The notes under the pieces were generated by a model. That model was not told the DNA's origin. It did no database searches and worked only from the letters and a program-made list of their open reading frames with translations. From contig NZ_CP060725.1 of NCBI RefSeq assembly GCF_003797775.2, positions 1,612,001 to 1,676,000 of the forward strand: a stretch of 64,000 nt of DNA, given 5' to 3'. This stretch comes from Sphingopyxis sp. OPL5. GTDB taxonomy: Bacteria > Pseudomonadota > Alphaproteobacteria > Sphingomonadales > Sphingomonadaceae. A program made the position numbers and the translations under genes. Shown in pieces: positions 1 to 8,091 of this stretch (position 1 is the first letter of the stretch; each line of letters begins with the position of its first letter).

Positions 1-597
1 CCGATCTTCTGCGCCGGGACCGATTTCAAGGCGGGGCCGGAGGTCGATCCCGACACCGGCAAGAAGCTCAACATCGCGCAGATCTGCATGATGCAGGATA
101 GCGGCTGGATCCATCTGCTCGCGCGCTCGAAGCCGATGATCGGCGCGGTGCATGGTGCGGCGATCGGGCTGGGCGTCACCCAGTTGCTGCCGATGGACAT
201 CCGGATCGGCGGCGCAAGTTCGACCTGGAGCTTTCCTTTCCTCTCGCTCGGCTACATGCCCGAACTCGGCTGTACGGCGCTGTTGCCGCGGCTGGTCGGT
301 TATGGCCGCGCGCTCGACATCTGCCTGACGTCGCAAAAACTGACCGCGCAGGAGGCGAAGGAGATCGGCCTGCTCACGCGCGTCGTTCCCGACGAACAGC
401 TTCTGGACGAAGCCATCAAGGTCGGCGAAACGCTCGCCGCCGCACCACGCCTTCAGATGCGGCTGACACGCGAATTGTTCCAGAAGAACGCCCTCGAACC
501 CGACACCAACGCCTATCTCCGGCGCGAGACCGACGCCTTCATCGAGATGCTGCGCGCCATCAAGAAAGCGCGCGACGCGGACGCCGCCAAAAGCTGA
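1..597 (+). CDS. Enoyl-CoA hydratase/isomerase family protein, 5'-truncated by window
   Basis: The reading frame is open from base 1, so the N-terminus lies outside the window; 198 residues are visible. The crotonase signature FCAGTDFK lies at the very start. The oxyanion-hole segment GAVHGAAIGLG (about residues 48-58) and the helix that lines the active site (GYMPELGCTALLPRL) follow. The family hydrates or isomerises acyl-CoA double bonds in beta-oxidation-like pathways; the substrate cannot be told from sequence. The gene converges on the sulfatase gene, with 12 bases between stop codons. Confidence 0.85.
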   Translation, partial: PIFCAGTDFKAGPEVDPDTGKKLNIAQICMMQDSGWIHLLARSKPMIGAVHGAAIGLGVTQLLPMDIRIGGASSTWSFPFLSLGYMPELGCTALLPRLVGYGRALDICLTSQKLTAQEAKEIGLLTRVVPDEQLLDEAIKVGETLAAAPRLQMRLTRELFQKNALEPDTNAYLRRETDAFIEMLRAIKKARDADAAKS

Positions 598-609
598 ACC
601 GTTCCGCCG

Positions 610-2889
610 TCAGCGGAGCAGGACGGTCACATCCCGAAGCCCCGCGTCGAAACGGAACGGGACGCGGTAATCCTCGGTAACCGGCGTGCCGGTATCGACC
701 CCGACATCGAAGGTTTCCGACAAGGGCAGCAGGAGGCGCATCGTCGACGCGATGCGGACCGACCGCGACGGGGCACCATCGACCGACAGGCGCGCGACGC
801 CGCCCTTGCCGATGCCGCCGCCATCATAGTCGAAATCGAGCCGAATCTGGTGCCGACCGGCGGCAAGCGGGCGGTCCCAGTCCAGCACCGTTCGCTCGAT
901 CCCCAGCTTGTTATAGACAAAGTGCGGCACGCCATCGCGCATATACAAGGCATAGCCGCCGAACCGCCCGCCCTGCGTCACCAGCATGCCATCGCCCCCA
1001 CCCGTCGCGACATCGACCGTCGCGACCAACGAAAAGGACCGGTTGCGAATGTCCGGCGCGATCGCGTTCGGAATACGTTTCACGCCGGCCGGGTAGGAAA
1101 AGCTTGTCCGGCCTTGATTGATGTCGGGTGCGGGAAGACCGCGCGGCGACCGCGCAATGGGCAACGCATTGTTTCGCTTCGCTTCGCGGTAAAACAGCTT
1201 TTGCATCGCCGCCAGCTTTGCGGGGTTTTGCGCGGCGAGGTCCGCCGACTGGCTGAAATCGGAGGAGAGATCGTATAATTCCCAGGTCCGCTGGTCAAAG
1301 GGCACCGTCTTGATGCCCGTGAACTGCCACGGCATCGCGACCGGCTTGGTGTTGGCAAGCCAGCCGTCGGCATAAATGGCGGCGTCGCTGGACAGTTCGA
1401 AAAACTGAATCTTGCGCGCCGACGGCGCCCCTGCATCGCGCGCGGCGTAAAGCATGCTGACGCCATCGAACGCCATCTGGGTCACGCCGTCGACCCTTGC
1501 CGGCGCCTTGATTAGGGCGGCCTCGAGAATCGTCGGGACGATATCGACGAGATGGTGGAATTGCGTCCGCACCTCGCCATGCGCGTCGGGTGCGCCGCGC
1601 GGCCAGGACAGAACCATCGCGTTGCGCGTCGATCCGAGATGCGAGGCGACGCGTTTGAAATAGGGAAAGGGCGTCGACATCGCATGCGCCCAACCGACCG
1701 GGAAATGGCCATAGGTCATCGGACCGCCGAGCCGGTCGATATTCGCCAACGCGACCGGCAAGTCCTCCGCGCCTTGCTCGTTCAGCCCGGCCAGTTCGTT
1801 GAACAGGCCGTTCTCGCCGCCCTCGGCGCTCGATCCATTGTCACCCTGGACAAAGATGACCAGCGTGTTGTCGAGTTCTCCGCTGCGTTCGATCTCGTCG
1901 AGGACGCGGCCGATCTGGTTGTCGGCATAGCCAAGCGCCCCGGCATAGGCCTCCATCATCCGGGCATAGAGGCGCTGCTTGTCGGGGGTCAGCGTATCCC
2001 ACGCCGCGATCTCCTTGGGGCGCGGGGTCAGATGCGTCCCCGCCGGGACGGTGCCCATGGCGATTTGCCGCTCCAGAATCTGCGCGCGCAACGCGTCCCA
2101 GCCCATGTCGAACTGGCCGCGAAAGCGGTCGATCCAGTCGCGCGGCGCCTGATGCGGCGAATGGGCGGTGCCCGGGGCATAATAAAGGAAGAAGGGTTTG
2201 CCCGGCTGCACCGCATTCTGTTCGCGCAGCCAGTGCACGCCCTGGTCGGCCAGATCCTTGTCGAGAATATAGCCGGGATCGTCGGCGGGCGGCTCGATCG
2301 CTTCGGTGCCGCGGTAAAGTTGCGGCGCGAACTGGTCGGTGTCGCCATCGAGGAAACCATAGAAATATTCGAAACCCAGGCCGGTCGGCCAGCGGTCGAA
2401 CGGCCCGTTGGGGCCCGTTTCCCATTTCGGCGTGATATGCGCCTTGCCGATCATCGCGGTGCTATAGCCATTGTCGCGGAGCAGGCGGGCGATCGTCGCG
2501 GCGCTGCGCGGCAGGATGCTGGTATAGGCGGGGTGCGAACTGGCGCTGTTGGTGACGCCGCTCATGCCGACCCGCGATGGGTTGCGACCGGTCAGCAAGG
2601 CGGCGCGGCTCGCCGAACAGATCGCCGAGGTGTGAAAGCGATTGAAACGCAAACCGCGCGCCGTGAGGCGGTCGAGGGTCGGGGTCGGGATCGGCCCGCC
2701 AAAGGTCGACGACGCCGCGAACCCCACATCGTCGGTCAGGATCACCAGGATATTGGGCGCCTGTTTGGCTGCAACGGGCGATTGCGGCCACGCCGGCAGG
2801 TCGGCGGCCGCCTGCGCCCCGGCCATCGCGGGAACACAGAGGAGCGCGCAAGCTGTCAGGAAAAGCATCGAGGGAGAAGGCCGGATCAT
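610..2889 (-). CDS. Arylsulfatase, secreted
   Basis: A 759-residue type I sulfatase that should hydrolyse a sulfate ester outside the cytoplasm. The ATG at 2889 is chosen because it starts a clean Sec signal peptide (MIRPSPSMLFLTACALL... ending AMAGAQA); a longer in-frame start at 2988 would bury it. The metal-site motif NILVILTDDVG is at residues 46-56. The formylglycine motif CSASR, followed by AALLTGR, starts at Cys91, so an FGE-type maturase would be needed. The C-terminal third looks beta-rich. It lies 133 bases downstream of a TonB-dependent receptor on the same strand, which suggests the receptor imports the sulfated substrate or its product. Confidence 0.9.
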   Translation of the reverse strand: MIRPSPSMLFLTACALLCVPAMAGAQAAADLPAWPQSPVAAKQAPNILVILTDDVGFAASSTFGGPIPTPTLDRLTARGLRFNRFHTSAICSASRAALLTGRNPSRVGMSGVTNSASSHPAYTSILPRSAATIARLLRDNGYSTAMIGKAHITPKWETGPNGPFDRWPTGLGFEYFYGFLDGDTDQFAPQLYRGTEAIEPPADDPGYILDKDLADQGVHWLREQNAVQPGKPFFLYYAPGTAHSPHQAPRDWIDRFRGQFDMGWDALRAQILERQIAMGTVPAGTHLTPRPKEIAAWDTLTPDKQRLYARMMEAYAGALGYADNQIGRVLDEIERSGELDNTLVIFVQGDNGSSAEGGENGLFNELAGLNEQGAEDLPVALANIDRLGGPMTYGHFPVGWAHAMSTPFPYFKRVASHLGSTRNAMVLSWPRGAPDAHGEVRTQFHHLVDIVPTILEAALIKAPARVDGVTQMAFDGVSMLYAARDAGAPSARKIQFFELSSDAAIYADGWLANTKPVAMPWQFTGIKTVPFDQRTWELYDLSSDFSQSADLAAQNPAKLAAMQKLFYREAKRNNALPIARSPRGLPAPDINQGRTSFSYPAGVKRIPNAIAPDIRNRSFSLVATVDVATGGGDGMLVTQGGRFGGYALYMRDGVPHFVYNKLGIERTVLDWDRPLAAGRHQIRLDFDYDGGGIGKGGVARLSVDGAPSRSVRIASTMRLLLPLSETFDVGVDTGTPVTEDYRVPFRFDAGLRDVTVLLR

Positions 2890-3022
2890 CACAGCGCCTT
2901 TTTTCGGGACCAGAAGGATTGGACGCATCGGCCGTCGAAACCACGGCGGCCAGACGGCAAAAGCCGCCTGGCCGCAATCCTGTCCCATGGTTCGGGCGCC
3001 GCAGGGCTGCGGCGCCGCGCGG

Positions 3023-5560
3023 TCAATCGGCGTCGGCCCCGAACCTATATTTCAGCGACGCCCCCCACATCCGCGGCGCGGCATAGATGTTGCCGAGGAT
3101 GCCGAGCGACGAGTTCTGCATCAGATTGTTGGTGCCGATGCGATAGACCTCCTTGGTCACATTGGTGACGAACAGCCCGAGGTCGACCGGCTGGCCACCA
3201 ACATTCTTCCAGCTCAGGTTGAGGTCGAGCGTCGTGAACGGCTTTTCAATCGATTGCGGGTTCAACACGCTCGTGTCCGAATAGGACACGCTCGACTGAT
3301 GATAGAGGACGCCGCCGAAGCTGACCTGCCCGAGCTTGTCATCGAGCGGCAGTGTATAGTCGAGCGTCAGCGAATATTGCGTCTTCGGCACCGAGTTGAA
3401 GCGGTTGTCCGAACAGAAGCCGACCGTGGTCGTCTGCGTCGGATCACAGGGATTGCCGACGACGATCGGTGCCAGCTTGTCGAATTTCGCATCGGTATAG
3501 GCAAAGGTGCCGCCGAGGGTCAGCCCCTGGACGGGGATCAGGGTGATTTCCGCCTCGATGCCCTTGATCCGTGCGTCATTGACGTTCTGGACCGACGACA
3601 CGGGTACCGGACCCGGAAGAACGACATTCTTCTGAATGTCCTTGTACCGGTCGGTATAGGCGGCGAGGTTGGTCCGCAGGAACACATCGTCAAAGCGGAA
3701 ATCCGCCTTCACGCCGACTTCGAACGATATGTCCGTCTCGGGCTGATAGGCGGGATCGACCCCCGGAGGCGCGGTGCCGTTCACCCCGCCGGGACGATAG
3801 CCCTTGCTGACCTTGCCATAGAACATCTGGCCGCCATCGGTCTTGTAGGTCGCGCCCGCCGACCAGGTCGTCGCGTTGAACTTGCCGTCGCGCACGATGC
3901 AGTTGCCGGGGCCGCTGGCATAGAGCACCGATCCGGCGCCATAGCTGACGCACTGGCCGTGCGGGATCGGCGCGAAGGTCGCGGCGACCACCTGGTTCGC
4001 TATGGCGGGGGGAAGGTTGCCGCCAAAGGGGCCGGTCAGGAAATTGAACAGCGCCGCCTGCCCGCCGTCCATCGGGCTGAGATAGGTGTTCTGTTCCGAA
4101 TGGATCGTGTCGCGCGTGTAGCGGAGGCCGCCGTTGACGCTGAAATTGTCGGTGATGTCATATTCCAGCGACCCATAGACCGCGCGCGACTTGGTCGTGA
4201 TGTTGTTGACGCCGACGCGGTTGAGGATCGCGACGTTGATCGTCGCATTTTCCGCCGGACCGGCCGGTCGCTGCTCGTCGAAATAGGCGCCGAGCGAGAA
4301 ATTGAGGCGATTGTCGAAGGCCTGTCCCGAAATCCTCAGTTCCTCGCTATACTGTTCCTGGTTGGTGAACAGCAAGCCGCCGGGACAGGCCGAATGACAG
4401 GTCAGCACCGCCGCGCCGTTGCTCGCCGCGAAGTTCGATGCCTCATCCTCGCGTTCGCGGACATAGCCAAACACATTCTTGATCTGGATATTGTCGGACA
4501 GATCGGCGGTCGTGGTGTTGACGATGTAGAGGTTCTTGCGCTCGCTATAGGTCGGGTCGACCTGCGAAATCTGCCGGATGCCGCGCGCATTTTGCGCCGC
4601 GAGCTGCGATTGCAGCGAGGCGATATAGGCCGGCGCGCTCAGCGGCGTGAGGCCGGCGCGGAACGGCACGACGCTGCCGTTGGGATCGATCCCATAGGCG
4701 CCCGAGAACAGGAAGGAGAATTGCCCGATCGCGGGGGCGAGACCCGACGCCGCCGGATTGAACCCCGCGAAAACCACCGCCGTGCCATTGTCGTGGGTGC
4801 GCTGGTACGACACGATCGTGGTGTTTTCCAATCCCTCGACCGGACGCAGGGTCAAACCGCCGCGGAAGGATTCATATTTGACATCGTCGAGCTTCTGGCC
4901 GTTCGCGACATTGGTCGTGAAGCCGGAACGGCGCGCGGTTTCGAACGCGACACGCGCCAGCACCTTGTCCTCGACGATCGGCACGTTGATCGCGCCGTTG
5001 AAGGTGCGCAGACCATAGCTGCCGAGCTTTCCGGTGAGATATCCGCCAAAATCCTCCTTCGGCGTCTGCGGCGTGACCATGACGTTGCCGCCGTCGGTGA
5101 CGCGCCCGAAGTTGACGCCCTGCGGCCCGCGCAGCACCTGGACGTTCTGGAGATCGAAAAATTGCCCCTGGGTCAGGCGGGCGATGGGGACTTCGTTGAA
5201 ATAGGTGATGACCGCCGGGAACACGGTGCCGAACGAGAAGCCCTGGCCGCGGATCGTGTAGGTCAGGTTGTTGCGGTCGGATACCGATGCGGTGACGTTC
5301 AGGCCCGGCGTAACCTGGACAAGATCGACGGGATTGAACGTCCCCTTGGCCTCCAGCGTTTCGGGCGTCAGCACGGTCACGGCGACCGGGACATCCTGAA
5401 GACGCTCTTCCTGTCGGCGTGCGGTGACGACGATGTCGTTCAGCCCGATATTGTCGGTCGCTTCCTCCGCCGCGGGAGCCTCACCCTGATAGGCGAAGGC
5501 CGGCTGGACAAGCATCACGCTGGCGGCGCCGGCGAACAGAATCGATTTCCAGTTTTGCAT
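3023..5560 (-). CDS. TonB-dependent outer-membrane receptor
   Basis: An 845-residue receptor for energy-driven import across the outer membrane. A signal peptide (MQNWKSILFAGAASVMLVQP, cleavage near AFA) precedes a TonB-box-like segment (NDIVVTARRQEERLQD, about residues 43-58), a plug domain with the QVLRGPQGVNFGR motif (about 145-157), and a long beta-barrel ending in aromatic-rich strands (KYRFGADAD). This form is typical of the very numerous sphingomonad TonB receptors for hydrophobic substrates rather than classical siderophore receptors. The sulfatase gene follows on the same strand, probably in one transcript. Confidence 0.93.
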   Translation of the reverse strand: MQNWKSILFAGAASVMLVQPAFAYQGEAPAAEEATDNIGLNDIVVTARRQEERLQDVPVAVTVLTPETLEAKGTFNPVDLVQVTPGLNVTASVSDRNNLTYTIRGQGFSFGTVFPAVITYFNEVPIARLTQGQFFDLQNVQVLRGPQGVNFGRVTDGGNVMVTPQTPKEDFGGYLTGKLGSYGLRTFNGAINVPIVEDKVLARVAFETARRSGFTTNVANGQKLDDVKYESFRGGLTLRPVEGLENTTIVSYQRTHDNGTAVVFAGFNPAASGLAPAIGQFSFLFSGAYGIDPNGSVVPFRAGLTPLSAPAYIASLQSQLAAQNARGIRQISQVDPTYSERKNLYIVNTTTADLSDNIQIKNVFGYVREREDEASNFAASNGAAVLTCHSACPGGLLFTNQEQYSEELRISGQAFDNRLNFSLGAYFDEQRPAGPAENATINVAILNRVGVNNITTKSRAVYGSLEYDITDNFSVNGGLRYTRDTIHSEQNTYLSPMDGGQAALFNFLTGPFGGNLPPAIANQVVAATFAPIPHGQCVSYGAGSVLYASGPGNCIVRDGKFNATTWSAGATYKTDGGQMFYGKVSKGYRPGGVNGTAPPGVDPAYQPETDISFEVGVKADFRFDDVFLRTNLAAYTDRYKDIQKNVVLPGPVPVSSVQNVNDARIKGIEAEITLIPVQGLTLGGTFAYTDAKFDKLAPIVVGNPCDPTQTTTVGFCSDNRFNSVPKTQYSLTLDYTLPLDDKLGQVSFGGVLYHQSSVSYSDTSVLNPQSIEKPFTTLDLNLSWKNVGGQPVDLGLFVTNVTKEVYRIGTNNLMQNSSLGILGNIYAAPRMWGASLKYRFGADAD

Positions 5561-5631
5561 GGGGTTGACCCCTCCCGTTGCGGGCTCTGCGGCCCATCCT
5601 CATTGAGTCTCCTGTTTCGGAGCTTCCGGGA

Positions 5632-5659
5632 AACCTAGCGCCCGCCGATGCCATGTCAA
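5632..5659 (-). promoter_or_regulatory. Sigma70-like promoter of the TonB receptor/sulfatase unit
   Basis: Read on the minus strand, a consensus -35 hexamer TTGACA (5659-5654) is followed after 16 bases by TAGGTT (5637-5632). Transcription would start near 5625 and leave a leader of about 65 bases before the ATG at 5560. The -35 is strong and the -10 is poor, which fits a promoter that needs activation. Confidence 0.45.
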
Positions 5660-5671
5660 TATCGTATATAT

Positions 5672-5702
5672 AATTCGGTGAATTGATATGAATATTTCAC
5701 CG
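5672..5702. promoter_or_regulatory. Palindromic candidate operator upstream of TonB receptor promoter
   Basis: Just upstream of the -35 are two nested inverted repeats: AATTC-GGT-GAATT (5672-5684), and CGGTGAA (5676-5682) paired with TTCACCG (5696-5702) across 13 bases. Their position suggests binding of an activator or repressor of the receptor/sulfatase unit. The rest of the 240-base gap (5561-5800) shows no gene. Confidence 0.35.
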
Positions 5703-5800
5703 AAACGGCGGATTATCGTCCCCGATGACGGGCGAAACCCCCGCAAATATCGCAGCTTCGCCACCGGCCCTCGGATTCTCCGGCCGCCGGATCGCCGCGT

Positions 5801-7021
5801 CTACGATGTTTCGCGTTCGAGTTCCGGCGGGCGGCCCAGCGATATCACCAGCGCCACGGCAAGCGCCACGCCCGCGATGAGCGCGATCAGCACGCCGTCA
5901 TAACTTCCCGCCGCATCGAACACCTTGCCGGCGCCCCAGGACGATGTGCCGACCGCAAAGCCATAGGTGCTGATCAGGATCGCAAAGACGAGGCCATAGC
6001 GGCGCAGGCCGAAATAGCGGCTCGACATATAGGCAACGACATCGACCTCGCTGCCCATCGCGACGCCGATCAACAGCGCGAGCGCGACCGCGCTGCCATA
6101 GTCGAGCGGAATGGCGAGAAGCCACAGGCAGGCAAAGGCCGGCAGGCTGAACGCGCAGGCGGCGACCAGCCGCGTCGGCAGGATATCGAACAACAGGCCG
6201 GTGCCGAGGCGCCCGGCAATCATCGCCGGACCGATGAACAGCGCCACTGTCGCCGCCTCGTCGCGGCTGAGTCCGGCGTCGGCCAGCATCGGCTGAAGAT
6301 GGACGATGAACGTGCCGACACAGGAGGCGACGAAGAGGAAGGCGAAGAGCAGGCGCCAGAGGATCGTCGAGCCGACGACTTCGCGCCAGTCGGCCTTTGG
6401 CCTGGACGGCACGGCGGACATCGGCGGCGTCGCCGCCGACCCGCTGCGCGGCAGGAACAGCCAGCAGGGGATGAACATCAGGACGAAGGCACAGGCTGCA
6501 ATCGCCGGATAGACGCCGGCAATTCCGAAATGGCGTTCGAGCGCAAGAACGATCGTCGGGATGATGCTGACGAGGATGCCGGCCCCCGCCAGCGAGGTTG
6601 CCAGCGCCAGCCCGCGCCTTTTGGTGAAATTTTCGACGATCAACTTGGTGAAGACGATCGAGCTCGCTGCAAAGCCGAGCAGGCTGAACAGGACATAGCC
6701 CGCGTACCAGGTCCAGATCGGCCCGCCCACGAACCCGAGCAGCGCCGTGCCGACCGCCCAGCCGGCGATGCCGGGCAAGGCGATGCTGCGCGCGCTGTAG
6801 CGGTCGACGAGCATGCCTAGAAAGATGTTGGTGAAAGGGTGGACGACGCTGGAAATCGTCAGCGCAAAGGCGATGTCGCCGCGGCTCCAGCCATAGGCGT
6901 CGCCCAGCGGCTTGACCATCGCGCCGACCACATGAAAATGCACGCCGACGATGGCGATCGCCATCGTCGCGGCGAACAATATGCCCAGGCTGCGGAACGA
7001 CCCGGAGTCGCGCGATGCCAT
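5801..7021 (-). CDS. MFS transporter
   Basis: A 406-residue major facilitator superfamily protein with about 12 hydrophobic helices and a loop after helix 2 containing GMLVDRYSARS, a form of the MFS motif A (GxLxDRxGRR). The ATG at 7021 shares its A with the TGA of the upstream SDR gene (TGATG), so the two are translationally coupled; a TTG one codon earlier is also possible. The family is proton-coupled. In this context it probably carries an organic acid or substrate intermediate across the inner membrane, but the substrate is unknown. Confidence 0.85.
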   Translation of the reverse strand: MASRDSGSFRSLGILFAATMAIAIVGVHFHVVGAMVKPLGDAYGWSRGDIAFALTISSVVHPFTNIFLGMLVDRYSARSIALPGIAGWAVGTALLGFVGGPIWTWYAGYVLFSLLGFAASSIVFTKLIVENFTKRRGLALATSLAGAGILVSIIPTIVLALERHFGIAGVYPAIAACAFVLMFIPCWLFLPRSGSAATPPMSAVPSRPKADWREVVGSTILWRLLFAFLFVASCVGTFIVHLQPMLADAGLSRDEAATVALFIGPAMIAGRLGTGLLFDILPTRLVAACAFSLPAFACLWLLAIPLDYGSAVALALLIGVAMGSEVDVVAYMSSRYFGLRRYGLVFAILISTYGFAVGTSSWGAGKVFDAAGSYDGVLIALIAGVALAVALVISLGRPPELERETS

Positions 7022-8001
7022 CAAATCTTCTCCATTTCACCATAAAGCCGGTCGAGGGCGGCGCGGACGATATCGCCTTCGTCGAGGCCGCTTTGCGGCT
7101 CGTCCCAGGTCGCCGTGTCGGCGATCGCGGCGGCATGGGCGGCGATATCGTCGGCGCTGGCGCAATCGCCGCAGGCGGACGCCCACCCCTCCCCGCGCCC
7201 GCTGAACACCCGCGCATAATGGCCGCGCAGCACCGAATAGGTCTGGCCGGTCACGTCGCACGCGTCGCTCGCCAGCCATGTCACCAGCGCCGCAACATGG
7301 TCTGGCGCGCTTCGATCGGCATAGGCGTTGCCGCGCGCGAGGATCGCGGCGATGAAATCCTTGTCGACCCGCTCTTCGCCCGGCGCTCCCATGCGGCTGC
7401 CGCTGGCGTTGGGCATGACGCAGTTGATGCGGATCGCCGGCGGCGCTTCCTGCACGAGCACCCGCATCAGGCCGATCACGCCAGCCTTTGCGGCGCCATA
7501 ATTGGCACGATAGGGATTGCCGAACACGCCCGATTGCGACGAGGTGAAGATGATCCGGCCAAAGCCCTGCCGCTTCATCAGCCGATAAGCGGGCTGGGTG
7601 ACGTAGAAACTGCCTTTCAGATGGACGGCGAGCACCGCCTCGATATCCTCTTCGGTCAGGTCTTCGAACAGCGCGTTGCGCTGATTCCCGGCATTGTTGA
7701 TGACGATGTCGATCCGGCCGAAATGATCGAGCGCCGCCTGGGTGATCGCCGCGCCGCCGGCCTGGGTCGCGACGGTGTCGGCATTGGCGACGGCGCGTCC
7801 GCCCCGCGCCCGGATATCGGCCGCGACATCTTCGCCAAGCTCGGCAGCCGGGTTTTCACCGCGGGTGTCGCCGCCCAGGTCGTTGACGACGACCGCCGCG
7901 CCGCGTTCGGCCAGCGCACGGGCATAGGCCCGGCCAAGCCCCCCGCCGGCACCGGTGACGATCGCCACCCGGCCGTCAAGGTCGATCCTTTCGCCGCTCA
8001 T
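7021..8001 (-). CDS. Short-chain dehydrogenase/reductase, multifunctional-enzyme-2-like
   Basis: A 326-residue NAD(P)-dependent oxidoreductase. Visible motifs are the cofactor loop TGAGGGLG (residues 16-23), VVVNDLGGD after beta-2 (38-45), NNAG (102-105) and the catalytic Ser154/155-Tyr168-Lys172 triad. The VNDLGGD segment resembles the dehydrogenase domain of peroxisomal multifunctional enzyme type 2, which acts on 3-hydroxyacyl-CoA or 17-beta-hydroxysteroids. The roughly 70-residue C-terminal extension is also unlike a minimal SDR. It is the first gene of a pair with the MFS carrier. Confidence 0.88.
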   Translation of the reverse strand: MSGERIDLDGRVAIVTGAGGGLGRAYARALAERGAAVVVNDLGGDTRGENPAAELGEDVAADIRARGGRAVANADTVATQAGGAAITQAALDHFGRIDIVINNAGNQRNALFEDLTEEDIEAVLAVHLKGSFYVTQPAYRLMKRQGFGRIIFTSSQSGVFGNPYRANYGAAKAGVIGLMRVLVQEAPPAIRINCVMPNASGSRMGAPGEERVDKDFIAAILARGNAYADRSAPDHVAALVTWLASDACDVTGQTYSVLRGHYARVFSGRGEGWASACGDCASADDIAAHAAAIADTATWDEPQSGLDEGDIVRAALDRLYGEMEKI

Positions 8002-8091
8002 CCCGGCAACGGCGCGGGAGGCAGCGGACGAACCGCTGCCTCCCGGCTTATGAGGGGATGCGCCATCGACGCCATTACCCTTCGTCCGCGA

